DNA of 64,000 nt from Nymphaea colorata (lineage: Eukaryota; Streptophyta; Magnoliopsida; Nymphaeales; Nymphaeaceae), in the NCBI RefSeq assembly GCF_008831285.2, contig NC_045139.1:8464204-8528203 (forward strand). Direction: 5' to 3'. The stretch's first letter is position 1. Every line of letters begins with the position of its first letter. Shown in pieces: positions 1 through 10,690 of the stretch. The translations under genes and the position numbers were made by a program. The notes below the pieces were generated by a model. It searched no databases, had not been told where the DNA came from, and saw only the letters and a program-made list of their open reading frames with translations.

Positions 1-320
1 CATTGCAGTGACAGCTGTAATCAGATCATCAGAGAAGTATATTACGAACAAACAACTGCATCAAACTCAACTAAGTTCAATTAAGGTACAAAGTCACCAA
101 AATTGGATGTTTTAAATTGACATTTTGATATACCTTTTGGTCCTTTAAGGTAAAATTTTGTCACACTTCCAAGTGACAAAAGAACCCTTTAAAATGTAAT
201 GGACAAAAGGAAAAAAGAAAGCTGGCATCTGAAGAAACTCAGAGCCTATAAGATAATCAGTTAAGATAGACTAAGAACAAGGTTTTAGACCCTTAATAAT
301 AAAAAAATTAGGCAATTTAC

Positions 321-453
321 CACGGCCAAATTTAACCATGCACTAGCAAGTTGTGTAAGTGTATAATCATCAATCTGTTGCATGATCCTCAACTGTTTTT
401 CAGCTTGATCTGACCTGTGCATCTTAAGGTATATCTGAACATTCAAAGCAAGC
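321..453 (-). CDS. COPE: Coatomer subunit epsilon, single internal exon (partial gene)
   Basis: Epsilon-COP is a TPR-like subunit of the COPI coat that drives retrograde Golgi-to-ER vesicle traffic. The exon reads LALNVQIYLKMHRSD, then AEKQLRIMQQIDD and LTQLASAWLNLAV, which I recognise as the conserved middle of plant epsilon-COP. On the minus strand it is bounded by an acceptor (gacag before position 453) and a donor (GTG then gtaaat, positions 320-315). One residue is missing in the usual QQIDEDHT stretch. I searched by eye for the preceding exon (the FMHEEDYNEAL region) up to 4 kb and did not find it, and the following exon (GGSKIQEAY) is not in 1-320. Either the flanking introns are long and the gene continues leftward and past the UGT gene, or this is an orphan exon left by a duplication. 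The family call is fairly sure; whether the gene is functional is unknown. Confidence 0.72.
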
Positions 454-2277
454 CTGTCATACAAAACCACTATTTCAGAAGGGTGGGTAATGAGTGTGAA
501 CTGGCAAGCATAATACTCGAACTAGTTCCATATCAACTCATTGGCAGAAAGTCAAGTCAAAAGAAAACTTCAAAGACATCAGAAATTACATCCAAGACCC
601 TTGGATGAAGTAGCAGCTCCATGGTGAGATTGTGGAAACTCTTAACATAGACATGCCATATGCCTTCTGACCACATAATTCTAACGCATAGCAGAATATT
701 CTCTGATCACGAAGGCCAAAAATTTGAAAGCTGAGCAACATCACTAAGAGAAGTTAAAATGTTAAAGGAATGTCGGTTTGCAGCCCAAAATTTTCTATCA
801 GCTAAATCAATCATGATCATTTTTTACTGATACCTTCCATGCACTAGAACAATTTTATCCTTGTTGATCGTTGAAACATGTAAACTCATTTGGACTCAAA
901 TTGAGGCTTCTATTCTATTGGTCAAACATCCTCTCTAGATACTTTCCATGCTTTTCAATTTTCACCTGCAGCTTTTTCCAGATCTGCACCCTGCCATATT
1001 TATCAAGTTATTATCATGTTTAGGGAGGACAAAAGGTATTTTCTTTAAAATGTTGATCATTCTTTTCCCAGAAAAGAAACCTAATCTAGTGAAAATATTG
1101 CTACAGAGAGAGAAACTAAGCTGAACCAGAAACCTACTGAAAGCTAGAGGACACATACATGCTCCCTGCAGAAAATAAAATCACCACGCTCATATAACAA
1201 ATTACTTATAATAAGAAAGCAACGTACTTTCATCTTTGTGTGTGTGTGTGTGAGTATGTGAGCATGTGCATGCATGCATTCACGTGGGTGAATGCAAATA
1301 AGTATAACAAGTGATTAGAGAGTTATAAATGATCAGGTCAGTTAAAGTTTGCAGACATGAAGGACAGGAGAGGAAAAGTTCACTTGGGGAGGCTCCGACT
1401 AGATAGTTTTAAGAACGATAAGATTGAACTTTTTGTTCCAATCAAGTATCCTTCAACTGATAGAGTTTTATAATCTCATGGTGCTTTCTTCATACTTGAA
1501 CTCTAATTAAGTTATTTCAAATATCTCTTACAAGCAAAACATTCTAAATCTTATGTGTCTGAGCTATCACACAATCTCTACTTTCCTTTTTCCCTGCTTC
1601 TGAATCAAAGGGCCTAATTCATCTGTTAGAAGTGACATCCAGGTGAAACAGATGAATTTAGATTTCAAAAATATAATCCATACATGGTGGACTAGATACT
1701 CATGAGCAGGAAATAAGCACAATTTGACGTACCAAAAATTGAAAAGAACAACATGAAAGCAGTTGATCTGTGCAAACTCTGCACTACTCTTCTACTGTGA
1801 ACCATAGTCAGTCCAAGAAGATCAGCATTTTCTTTGCATGTCTGTGGAAGTGTTTAATAGATTTCAGAAATAACAAGTATTAGAATGTCACATCCAATGG
1901 AGTAATGGGTTTTCATCATGACATACATATACATAACATATACACATGGCAATTGAGAATCAGCCTATACACAAAAAGAAACATGTTATTACTATTAGGA
2001 GAAATGTATTATTAATGGAACTTTATTTCAGTAAATTGTTCACAAGATAATATTACACCAAAAAGAAGATAAACTATATACAGTTTTCACTTAGGGTATA
2101 AGACATGTTTCTTCAATGGATGAATCAAGAATCATATAAGAGAGCATTTTTCTCGTCTGATCATAGGAGTGAGGATGGAAGAATGAAGTCGCATACTTTT
2201 GCAATCAAACAGCCTATACAAGTTTTTAATTCTACCAATTAATAATGTCAACATTATCATATATACTTCTCTAAGTC
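454..2277. other. Non-coding stretch, no gene recognised
   Basis: AT-rich sequence with no reading frame resembling a known protein. It holds a short TG microsatellite near 1237-1252. It may be intron of the coatomer epsilon gene if that gene is intact, but no second exon was identified. Confidence 0.5.
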
Positions 2278-2439
2278 ATGGTCTTCTTTTATTCTTCTGT
2301 TAGCCTGCCCTTCATCCTGGTGGCAATGGTGCTCTGCTTCTTGCCAATTTCATTTGCTAGTGAAGGCATTGCAACTTGGTTCACTGGTTCTTGTGAGTGT
2401 AGCAGCCAACTTCATAGGCATCTTTCACACACATTTTAA
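2278..2439 (+). CDS. Small secreted-peptide-like ORF or first exon (53 aa)
   Basis: The frame begins MVFFYSSVSLPFILVAMV and continues with a hydrophobic core ending LPISFAS, a convincing signal peptide with likely cleavage after FAS. The mature part starts EGIATWFTGSCECSSQ and ends shortly after with a stop. The EGIATWFTGSC start resembles the mature N-terminus of EG45-like/plant natriuretic peptide (expansin domain-I-like) proteins, which commonly begin with a (E/Q)GTATxYxPP motif, but the diagnostic PPYxPSxCYG is absent. A good splice donor (GTGAGT) begins at 2393, inside the frame, so this may be exon 1 of a longer gene whose later exons I could not find, or a decayed fragment. The assignment is tentative; what is directly visible is a signal peptide followed by two cysteines. 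Confidence 0.3.
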   Translation: MVFFYSSVSLPFILVAMVLCFLPISFASEGIATWFTGSCECSSQLHRHLSHTF

Positions 2440-4097
2440 GAGAAATCCACACAAAAGATGGCTAGGCACGTTTCTTTTATAACGTCGTTGAGTGACATAT
2501 AGATCTGGAGCAATGTGCACCCTCTATCTATATGGAGAAAAGGGTCAAATGGTCAAGCTAAAGGAAGGTCAAGAGCAGTGGAAGTTGCATTTATAATTCT
2601 GACTGTGCAATCACGTTTCAAAAGATTAGTTTTTAATTTACGTCTTGTTCTACCATGTGCATGCAGAGATGAACATTAGGTGGCCGTATTCTAGATTGCC
2701 AAATCTTCATTTTTTGTGAAGGTCTGCAATATGTCCAGCATGAACAAGAAGATTACATCGGTGTGGTTAGAAATTTAGATAAACAATTACAATTTGTTTG
2801 CTATATTACATGATTACAAAAAATTGTACCTGAACCACGACATACATAAAAATATGGTATGAAAATCATTAGATATGTTGAATTGCTCAAACTCATTCAA
2901 GAAAAATTTATGTGCCAGGGTGGCATACATAGATAAATACCTGGTCATGATCTAAAAGCCAAGGATCTTAAACATAGGATATATATATGATCTGATGTTG
3001 CAAGTTGCTGCAAATTCAAGGGTCAATGCATGGCAACAAGCTTTAGTAGTAACCGGTTATCACTTATGAATCACCAACAGCATTGAAACCGACCAACTTC
3101 AACAGACATCTGTTGGACAAAAAAAAGACTATTAGGATACTCGGCTCGAGGAGAAGAACATGTAAGCATGGGTTCAGTTTCAGCATTTCAGGGGGTGTTC
3201 GTTGAGAGACAAACGACGGCAAAACGATCGAGTAGGATAACACTAGCAGTGAGTTCAGGTCAACCGCTCACTGGTCAATATCAAACTGAAATGGCTCGGT
3301 CTTTGTTCATACTAGAGGCATGCACCCAGGGACATGATGCCAGCTGCAGCTTCCTATCTAAACTTCATCCAAGTTCTTGTTTTCACTGGGTAGAGTTCAG
3401 TCAATGAACATACACAGATCCGGCTCTTTACGTTGGGCATTCTAACACTCAACCTAAACTTGAAAGAAAAAATAACTTAATTAGACTACTGCACATCCAA
3501 CAAGACTAGAACAGCAATTCGAATTTCAACTACTGCAGGTCAATCAATAAACTAACCAACGGGAAGAAAGTAAAGAGGCAACCCACACACATACGATTCG
3601 TTCCCGGGCTCAAGTGCACTACAATAGAGCCAGTCACACACCCACACAATGCATCCATGATGTAGCCTATATCAGAAAAAGTAGCAGACGAATCCTTCGT
3701 TTTGTTCAGAAAGCGGAACTAGTCCTACGCCGTTGACGATAATGAACCGGAATTCCATTGCAAAAGGACCTGAATGTTGAATCTCCTTGACATTTTGTCC
3801 ACATGATTTCTACAAATAGAAGGAAATGAAAGCTCCAACGAAAGATCGCCTTCATTTACCGGCAGTCTCTTCGTCGACGAGGGATGGCAGTAACAAATGA
3901 CAAACCCCAGTTCACTGATAGGCAATGAGGCAGGTGTACGATATGCGTGGGCAATTGCCCGCAAGAAGCGTTCACGAATCACGAGTGTCTAGGTCATTAT
4001 TTTAACGTAATTTGAACGACACATAGCTAGATCGGCTGGCGAGAGAGTAGCCCTAATTCCAATGGCACGAGTGACCTTCCCTGCAGGCTAATTCTTA
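2440..4097. other. Intergenic, nothing recognised
   Basis: Includes the 3' flank of the UGT gene (the minus-strand gene ends at 4098). Short open frames near 3168-3407 and 3725-3982 do not resemble known domains and look like chance. Confidence 0.5.
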
Positions 4098-5540
4098 CTA
4101 AACATGACAGCCAACATTCTTCAACAGGACATTCAGGTTGAGAGCAGAGGAGCCTCCAGCTTCAACAGACTTGCGCACCGTTTCACTAAGCACTGCGGCT
4201 TTCCTTCTCATTTCTCTTGCTTGATGCTCATTACCGAAAACCGCAGTCACTGCCCTCTCTATTTGCTCGCGTCTCACCAATTCTTCGGTCTTCTGTTCTT
4301 CATCGAGCCCCATGAGCTTCTGGTTACCGACAGAAAGGGCAACCCCAAGGACATCCACCACCAGCCTCTCATTGATGTGCTGGTCACCAAACATGGGCCA
4401 TGTTAATAATGGCAGGCCTGCACTTATACCTTCCAACAAGGAATTCCATCCACAGTGTGTCATGAATCCACCTACTGCCTGGTGTGATAGTATTTGCAGT
4501 TGGGGAGCCCATCCTTTGATGACCAACCCTCTCTCCTTCACCCTCTCCTGCAATTCTTGCAGAAACCCCTCTTCCACTGCTCCTCTGATTACCCATATGA
4601 AAGGGTGCTGTGAGGACTCAAGCCCCTGTCCAACTTCCATGAGCTGCGCGCCAGAAAGGGAAGCAATGCTTCCAAAGCAGACATACATCACAGACCTTGG
4701 TTCCTTTGAGTCCAACCATCTCAAGCATTGATCCTCGTCAATGGGGGACTGCTCCTTCCCCTGCTTCTCTTGCCTGCTCCTCCCCTTCGGATGGCTGATT
4801 AGCGACAGAGGGCCAACGGTCCAGAGCTGTTGGCAACCTCTCATCGACTTGAATAGCTCGACATAGGCGGACTCGATCTCGTATGAAGTATTGAAGATGA
4901 CTCCTGCGCTGGTCTTGTCAGACATTCTCATTTCTTTATGAAGAGCATCCATGCCCAAGAGCAGGCTCTCATCCTCATAAGGAACTGATAGTAAGGTTCG
5001 CCTCATCCTCACTTCATGAGGCAAACCAGGGACCGCAAACTCTTCTTCATCGGAGTCGTGGGATCTCATGCCTGCAATGACACAATAGAAGAAAGAATTG
5101 GTCGAGTGAAAGACGTACCTTGGTATCTTGAGCTTCTCTGCTGTTTGCGTAGTCCAGGGGAAGAGAGTGTCCGAGATGATACAGTTGGGTGGCTCCTTCC
5201 TCACAAACTCTTCAAATGGTTGCTGAAGGATCTTGATGCCTAAGACGAACTTCCACAACATGTCAGGATTGGTAGTGGAGTCGAGGTTTTCACAGTCTTC
5301 CGGCAATCCCATTTGTGTGGCAGGAAATGGTAGGTGGACTACCCTCAGTTCGAGTCCCTGGGATCTCGACCATTCTGTCACCGAGTGATACCTGAAGGAG
5401 TTCAGGAGTGTCGTAAGGATGGTGACTTTGCAACTATGGCTAGCGAGGATCATAGCCAGGTCTATCATGGGGTTCATGTGGCCTTGTGCCATCATAGGGA
5501 AAACCACAACATAAGGACGGTGCTGGAACTGGTCTTCCAT
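4098..5540 (-). CDS. UDP-dependent glycosyltransferase, UGT73-like (480 aa)
   Basis: Family-1 glycosyltransferase that moves a sugar, usually glucose from UDP-glucose, to a hydroxyl of a small plant metabolite in the cytosol. The frame is complete and intronless, 480 residues, normal for the family. The N-terminal half has the acceptor side: FPMMAQGHMNPMIDLA with catalytic His21, and the partner Asp124 in CIISDTLFPW. The C-terminal half has the 44-residue PSPG donor box at 344-387, starting WAPQLQILSHQAVGGF, with HCGWNSLLEG in the middle and WPMFGDQHINERLVV around its end. The last box residue is Gln387, usual for glucose donors. The MxFxxQGHMxPMxDLA start, GDQHINE and VGNQ-type C-terminal segment fit family UGT73, known for flavonoid, triterpenoid and steroid acceptors; this placement is by memory, not alignment. 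It lies about 2.7 kb from a P450 array transcribed the other way, so a joint role is possible. Confidence 0.92.
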   Translation of the reverse strand: MEDQFQHRPYVVVFPMMAQGHMNPMIDLAMILASHSCKVTILTTLLNSFRYHSVTEWSRSQGLELRVVHLPFPATQMGLPEDCENLDSTTNPDMLWKFVLGIKILQQPFEEFVRKEPPNCIISDTLFPWTTQTAEKLKIPRYVFHSTNSFFYCVIAGMRSHDSDEEEFAVPGLPHEVRMRRTLLSVPYEDESLLLGMDALHKEMRMSDKTSAGVIFNTSYEIESAYVELFKSMRGCQQLWTVGPLSLISHPKGRSRQEKQGKEQSPIDEDQCLRWLDSKEPRSVMYVCFGSIASLSGAQLMEVGQGLESSQHPFIWVIRGAVEEGFLQELQERVKERGLVIKGWAPQLQILSHQAVGGFMTHCGWNSLLEGISAGLPLLTWPMFGDQHINERLVVDVLGVALSVGNQKLMGLDEEQKTEELVRREQIERAVTAVFGNEHQAREMRRKAAVLSETVRKSVEAGGSSALNLNVLLKNVGCHV

Positions 5541-6379
5541 GGCAGCTAGCTATTGAACTTTTACGTCGTCGGTGCTAAGAGATATAGTTGTTGATGCAAT
5601 GATTGTTGAGCCGCAGTATGCAATATTGTAGGTCGAATGAGGGTTGCTCTGGTGCATTCAAATTTGACGATTTTTTAACTAGGTTGTGAAGAAGGGTCTG
5701 GACCTTTTGGCTAGTGGAGTGCGGTGCATCGCTTGTCGCTTTAGCTACCGAAAGAATAATAACTTTTCGTTTTCTTCTTGGAAGTGATGTTCAAGAAATA
5801 AATTTCTCAAAGATACACGCCTTCCTTAACTCAAATGAATCTTTAGGCTTTGCATTGATAATGGGATCTGATTGTAATACTATGAGTCTGTCCTTAATAA
5901 CTTGGTAAACGTATCCATATTTACTGTTGATCCCAAGCAGTACTTGTAATCTTTGAAATTTTCAAAGTGGATGGTGGTGATGCAAGAGCATTTTCACAGC
6001 ATACCCTCCACCCAAACAAACCTCTCTTTATCTTTTTCTTTTTGTTTCCACTAGCTTCCTTCCCTCTAAACATAGCCTCAGCGTATATTGTGAAGTTCAC
6101 GCGTGGCTTTAAAATTGAGGCTTATCAAGCAACCTGGCTACGTGTTTGTTTAAATTACGTTAAAATTGATAAGCTGGACACTCGTGATTCGTGGATGCGT
6201 CATTTATTTGTTTGGCACCATATTTAAATGAAAGTTTGAAACCGCAGGCCTACTGTTTTAGGCTGTAGTGGCTATTTGTTTGATTCCTTCCATCCTTTTT
6301 ATTTTTTTGGAGAATAAAGAGTAATTAGGACGCGTCTAGTATAAGTGACACTAACGTGCATTAATCCGCAACTAACTTA
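5541..6379. other. Upstream region of the UGT gene
   Basis: AT-rich, no coding frame recognised. It must contain the minus-strand UGT promoter. I saw no TATA box convincing enough to mark. Confidence 0.4.
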
Positions 6380-7508
6380 GGTTGTGTTTGGATGACACTT
6401 TTAAACTCGGTTTTAAGAGGCAAAACGATGTTTTGCCTGAGAAACCATATTCTTGTGGAGTTTCAATGACCTTGAATTGGGTCTCTCTAAAATTCAGTTT
6501 CACACAAATCCTGGTTGAAATAACGTTTTGAAAAACGTGGGGCCCCTGATTTTTTCATCCAAAATGTCGATTTGGGGTTAGGGGTAAGACATGGTAATTG
6601 AAGCAATAGCGGCACTACGACAGGATGTGGTTAGGGATGAACACGAGTCGAGTTGAGCCCGAGTTCAGTAAGCTCAAGCTCGGCTCGACTAATGAAACCT
6701 CGAGCTTGACTTGGCTCGAGCTCAAAAATAGCTCGACGGAAGCAGCTCGAGCTCGACTCTGTTAAGGTTCGACAAACTCATTTGAATATCATTGATATTC
6801 ATTATTACGTATTGAGTTCGAACTCGATTCGATTAAGGCTTGACAAACTCGTTTCAATAGAATTGATTGTTGATCTCAAGCTCAATTCGATTAAGGCTCG
6901 ACAAACTTGTAAACTCGTTTGAATATATCGATTTGATTAAAGGCTTGACAAACTCGATTAAGGCTCGAGCTCGACTTGAAAGTTACGTGTTGAACTTGAA
7001 CTCAACTCGATTATTTGAACGGATCGATTCATGAACTCGAGGTCAACTCGTTATGCAAATGACTCGAATCCAACTCGTTCACGAGCCAAGCTTTAAGGAA
7101 TTGAGCTACTTGAGAGAGCTTTGAAATAGGTTTTGATAGGGGTTTACGTTTTGAGTGCGCGTAAAGGCTTTTCCCTTTAGTGTGCTTTCTGCAAACAATG
7201 ATGGGGAATTGCAGCACATTACAAACGCATTAATAGGTGATATTATCTTGGTTAGAGAAGACATAACCAAATAAAAACCAAGACTACTTTAATTGTTTCA
7301 TTTAATTGGATTCAACATTCATGTGAACTTGATTTTTTAAAATTACATCAAAACATGGTTTTTGTCATTCAAACAAAAAACCAAGTTTAAAAAATAAAAT
7401 CCTACTTTTCCTGTTGTCATCCAAACAAGAAAACCATGTTTTAAAATCTGGTTTAGAAAACTAGGTTTTCACAACCAGGTTTTGTAGGCTGTCATCCAAA
7501 CGCCCTTT
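6380..7508. mobile_element. TIR-bounded non-autonomous DNA element (about 1.1 kb)
   Basis: The left end reads GGTTGTGTTTGGATGACAC and the right end CTGTCATCCAAACGCCC; GTTTGGATGACA is a perfect inverted match between ends. A TTA lies just outside the left end, and another TTA lies two bases beyond the right end, which would fit a PIF/Harbinger-like 3-bp target duplication, but the outermost bases pair poorly. The interior near both ends is rich in AAACC/GGTTT-type words, and the middle (6640-7080) holds a degenerate repeat array. No transposase frame is present. A shorter relative sits at 16.5 kb. Confidence 0.5.
6640..7085. repeat. Degenerate tandem array with CTCGA / GATTAAGGCTCGACAAACTCG motif
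   Basis: The core word TTAAGGCTCGACAAACTCG recurs with changes near 6762, 6833, 6892, 6937 and 6959, separated by CTCGAGCTCGA-type strings. Spacing is irregular (about 20-70 bases). It is embedded in the TIR-bounded element. Confidence 0.65.
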
Positions 7509-8231
7509 TAATTGCATATACTAGCATCTGCACGCAACAAATTATTAAAATCGAAGATATCTTAAAAAAATTTTATAATAAAGTTTACCATTTAATTTTT
7601 CATTTTTTATAACTTTTTTCATTCTTTTCAATTTCTTTTTCGAGACGTATGTTGATCAATATATCTGTAGACGTAACTGGCTTCGTGTTCATCTCTTTAG
7701 ATGTGCAGAAAATCAGAAATGCACAGGTAGGAAGGCCCCGCAACTCATCAAAGGGTGTCAGGAAACGCCGCGCGTTAGCTCATGAGAAAGCAACCACGTG
7801 TAGACAGCCCTTTCAGAACTTCAAAAGCCAAATAGCCAGGTCGAGTGCTTCCATGGGGCCGGAATGTATGGTTAATTATATGTTAATTGGGATCATCTGA
7901 TTATTTGTTTCTTTAAATTTATTATTTTTTGAATTATTAAACTTTAGAAGCTTTATTAATTAAATATACATAAATAGTAGAAGCCTGGATAGGTTTAATT
8001 AAATATACATGCATGGCAGGGCGCCCCTTCGGCCCACCAAAGGTTGCCTTGTTGGGGAGTTTTTCAGAAGCTTTTACAGCGTACTATTTCCTACAGAGTC
8101 GTCTCCTTTACGACGACTGTAAAGCATCCCGATAGAAGACAGCCAGCTAGCTGCCTTGTCAGATACGTGGCTTCAGCTCCCCCTGCTAGCACTTACGTAA
8201 CCTTCATCCAAGTGAAGCGTTTCAGCTCAAG
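7509..8231. other. Upstream region of the first plus-strand P450
   Basis: AT-rich sequence with no gene recognised; it should carry the promoter and short leader of the P450 starting at 8232. No confident TATA box was located. Confidence 0.4.
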
Positions 8232-10247
8232 ATGGCTCCTAATTTCTTTCTCCTAGACGGCCAGCTCGGTGTTGCATCCGTCTTAGCCCTTCTTCTTCCC
8301 CTGTTCCTTACTTACGTCCTGCTGCTGAGAAGATGGAAGCACAAGGGTTCAGTTCAGCGGCGTCCTCCGGGGCCGTGGCAGCTCCCGATCATCGGCAACC
8401 TGCACCAATTGGGTGCCCTTCCTCATCGCTCCCTCCACCTCCTATCTCAGAAACACGGCCCCCTCATGTTCCTGAAGCTCGGCCAGCTCCCCACCTACGT
8501 CGTTTCGTCGGCGACGGTGGCGAGAGAGATCTTGAAGACCCATGATCCCGTATTCGCCAGCAGGCCACGGCTTGCTGCCTTTGGTGTTTTTGGCTTTGGA
8601 TTCTCGGACGTTACCTTTCAACCATATACTGAGGCGTGGCGCCACTCGAGGAGGCTATTCGTCGGGAACTTCTCGGGCCCGAAGAAAGCACAGTCATTCC
8701 AGTCCGTGAGAGATGAGGAAGTAGGCCTTCTGGTTGACGCCATCTCTCGTTCCACTGGCCCTGTTAATCTGAGCCACTTGGTTCATTCTCTTAATAATAA
8801 CATAATCTGTAGGATTGCTCTTGGGAAGAAATTTAATGAGTATGGGCAGAAGGGCAGGTTTTATGACACTTTCAAAGCGGCCAGGGAATTGCTTGGAGGG
8901 TTTAGCCTGGGTGATGTCTTCCCATCCATCAAGTGGGTGGATTGGCTCACTGGGCGGCAGCTCAAGCTCAGAAAGAGCTTCCATGGATTGGATAGTTTTC
9001 TTGATGAAGCGCTCGGAGTTCACACTGATCCACAGAGGCGGTCCGAAGAAAAAGACTTCGTTGATGTGTTGCTTGAAGCTCAAAAGGATGAAGGCCAGGA
9101 GATCCCTCTTACCACAAACCGCATCAAAGGATTACTCTTTGTCTGCATCTTGACTCCGTTGCCTCTTTCAATTTTAGCGCCCGCCCCCTCTTCAGATGCA
9201 TGTTTAATTTATATCCTTTCTATGAACAATCAAACAAGCTAGGTTCATTTTTCCTCGTTTCATTTTTGTCTAGCTATAAACCTGCAAGAACAAAAAAAAA
9301 AACTACAAATTGCTTTGTCATAGTAGGTTTTTTTCTTCCCACAGCCTGGCATTTTAGAGTTTTTCTTTCTCTCTCTCTCTCTCTCTCTCTCTAAAGCCAA
9401 GCATGGGTAGGGAAACTATAAACAGAAAAGCAAAACAAGGCGTCAATGGCATTAGGAAGCATAGATCTTTGCTATTCTAACATCTAGCTAGAGGAAAGTA
9501 TATGCAAGTTGTTTGAAATATCATGTGCCCCCTTTGGCTATGATACCTCCATATACCTGAAAACTTGGGTGACGCTGGTTTTCCAGAACTTGACAGTGTG
9601 TTCTTCTTCTTCTTCTTTTTCATTTGCAGAACGTAGTCCTCGGTGGATCTGATACATCATCCGCTCCCGTGGTGTGGGCAATGGCTGAGCTGATGAGGAG
9701 ACCTCAGGTGATGAAGCGAGTTCAAGATGAACTGCGACATAAGATCAAAGGAAAAGACAAGGTGGAAGGGAGTGACCTTGAGCAGCTTGAGCTTCTTAAG
9801 TTAGTGGTGAAGGAGACGCTAAGGCTGCATCCATCACTACCAATGTTGGTTCCTCGAATCTCTATGGGAGAGTGTAGTATCGATGGCTATACCATCCCAG
9901 ACAAAGCAGTCGTCATTGTAAATGCATGGACAATAGGGAGAGACCCCAATTCATGGGAGAACCCTGGAGAGTTTCAGCCTGAGAGATTCATGAACAGTTC
10001 GATTGACTACAAGGGCCAAGACTTCGAGTTTATACCGTTCAGCTCAGGAAGAAGGATGTGTCCTGGTCTCTATATGGCACTGGCAGTTATTGAGCTCGCA
10101 CTGGCTAATCTGCTGTATTGCTTCGATTGGAGTTTCCCGAGTGGGCTAAGTGCTAATGACATGGACATGAGCGAGTCTCCTGGTATAATTGTGCATAAGA
10201 AATGTGAGTTGGTTCTCATTGCGCATCCCTACGCAGCATCCAAATGA
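8232..10247 (+). CDS. Cytochrome P450, CYP71-like, intact (508 aa, two exons)
   Basis: Haem monooxygenase anchored in the ER membrane, fed electrons by cytochrome P450 reductase. Exons are 8232-9140 (303 codons) and 9630-10247; the 489-bp intron is phase 0, with GT at 9141 and ttgcag before 9630. An N-terminal anchor (about residues 12-33) is followed by the proline hinge RRPPGPWQLPIIGN. Helix C has WRHSRR (Trp136, Arg137). The I-helix reads VLGGSDTSS at 306-314, a Gly-Gly version of the A/G-G-x-D/E-T oxygen-activation site. ExxR is KETLR (364-368), PERF is at 420-423, and the haem loop FSSGRRMCPG has Cys447. All catalytic landmarks are present and no stop or frameshift was seen. It is closest in this window to the gene at 17.1 kb. 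The CYP71 clan is clear; the subfamily and substrate are not. Confidence 0.93.
9366..9392. repeat. CT microsatellite in P450 intron
   Basis: A run of about a dozen CT units inside the intron of the P450 at 8.2 kb, followed directly by AAAGCC. Confidence 0.85.
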
Positions 10248-10427
10248 ATCAAATTGTGTTTCTCCTTGTTGCCCCAGCCTTTTGCATGCCGGCACTTTGA
10301 AGAAGACGGTGAAATGAACCAAGATTGCTGTCAGAAGCCTCCTAATCGGCAAAGCCATCGGATAAGGGGATCTTGCTCAGGTTATGTTATTAATATATTT
10401 ACGAACCATGTGACGATGTTTTGAAAG

Positions 10428-10690
10428 AGAAAGTTGCAATCTTCTGTTTGTTTTATTGGATGTACTGTGTAATGGAAGTGAATTGCAAATCTAAGCACGG
10501 CATTAATGATGGATGGTGCTAATTGCAATCTTTTGTTTCTTCCATGGATGTGCTGTGGAGTAGAAGTGTATGAAAATCTAAGCACCGATGAGTGGCATTT
10601 TCATCTCATGAAAATGGAATTAATGACCGTATTGTCTTGAGAACTGATGAGGGGCGTTTTTAGCTTCATGAATGAAATTGAATTGATGAC
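10428..10690. repeat. Tandem repeats in the P450 3' flank
   Basis: Two head-to-tail units of about 90 bp start TTGCAATCTTCTGTTTG (near 10434) and TTGCAATCTTTTGTTTC (near 10523); each ends with ATCTAAGCAC. A second pair, GATGAGTGGCATTTTCATC and GATGAGGGGCGTTTTTAGC, follows. Single versions of the TTGCAATCTTTT segment also lie 3' of the P450 remnant (near 13212) and of the gene at 17.1 kb (near 19044), so this is an ancestral 3' segment that multiplied here. Confidence 0.75.

Noticed and set aside
3725-3982. Minus-strand open frame of 85 codons beside the UGT gene
   Set aside because: No known domain or splice context; likely chance.
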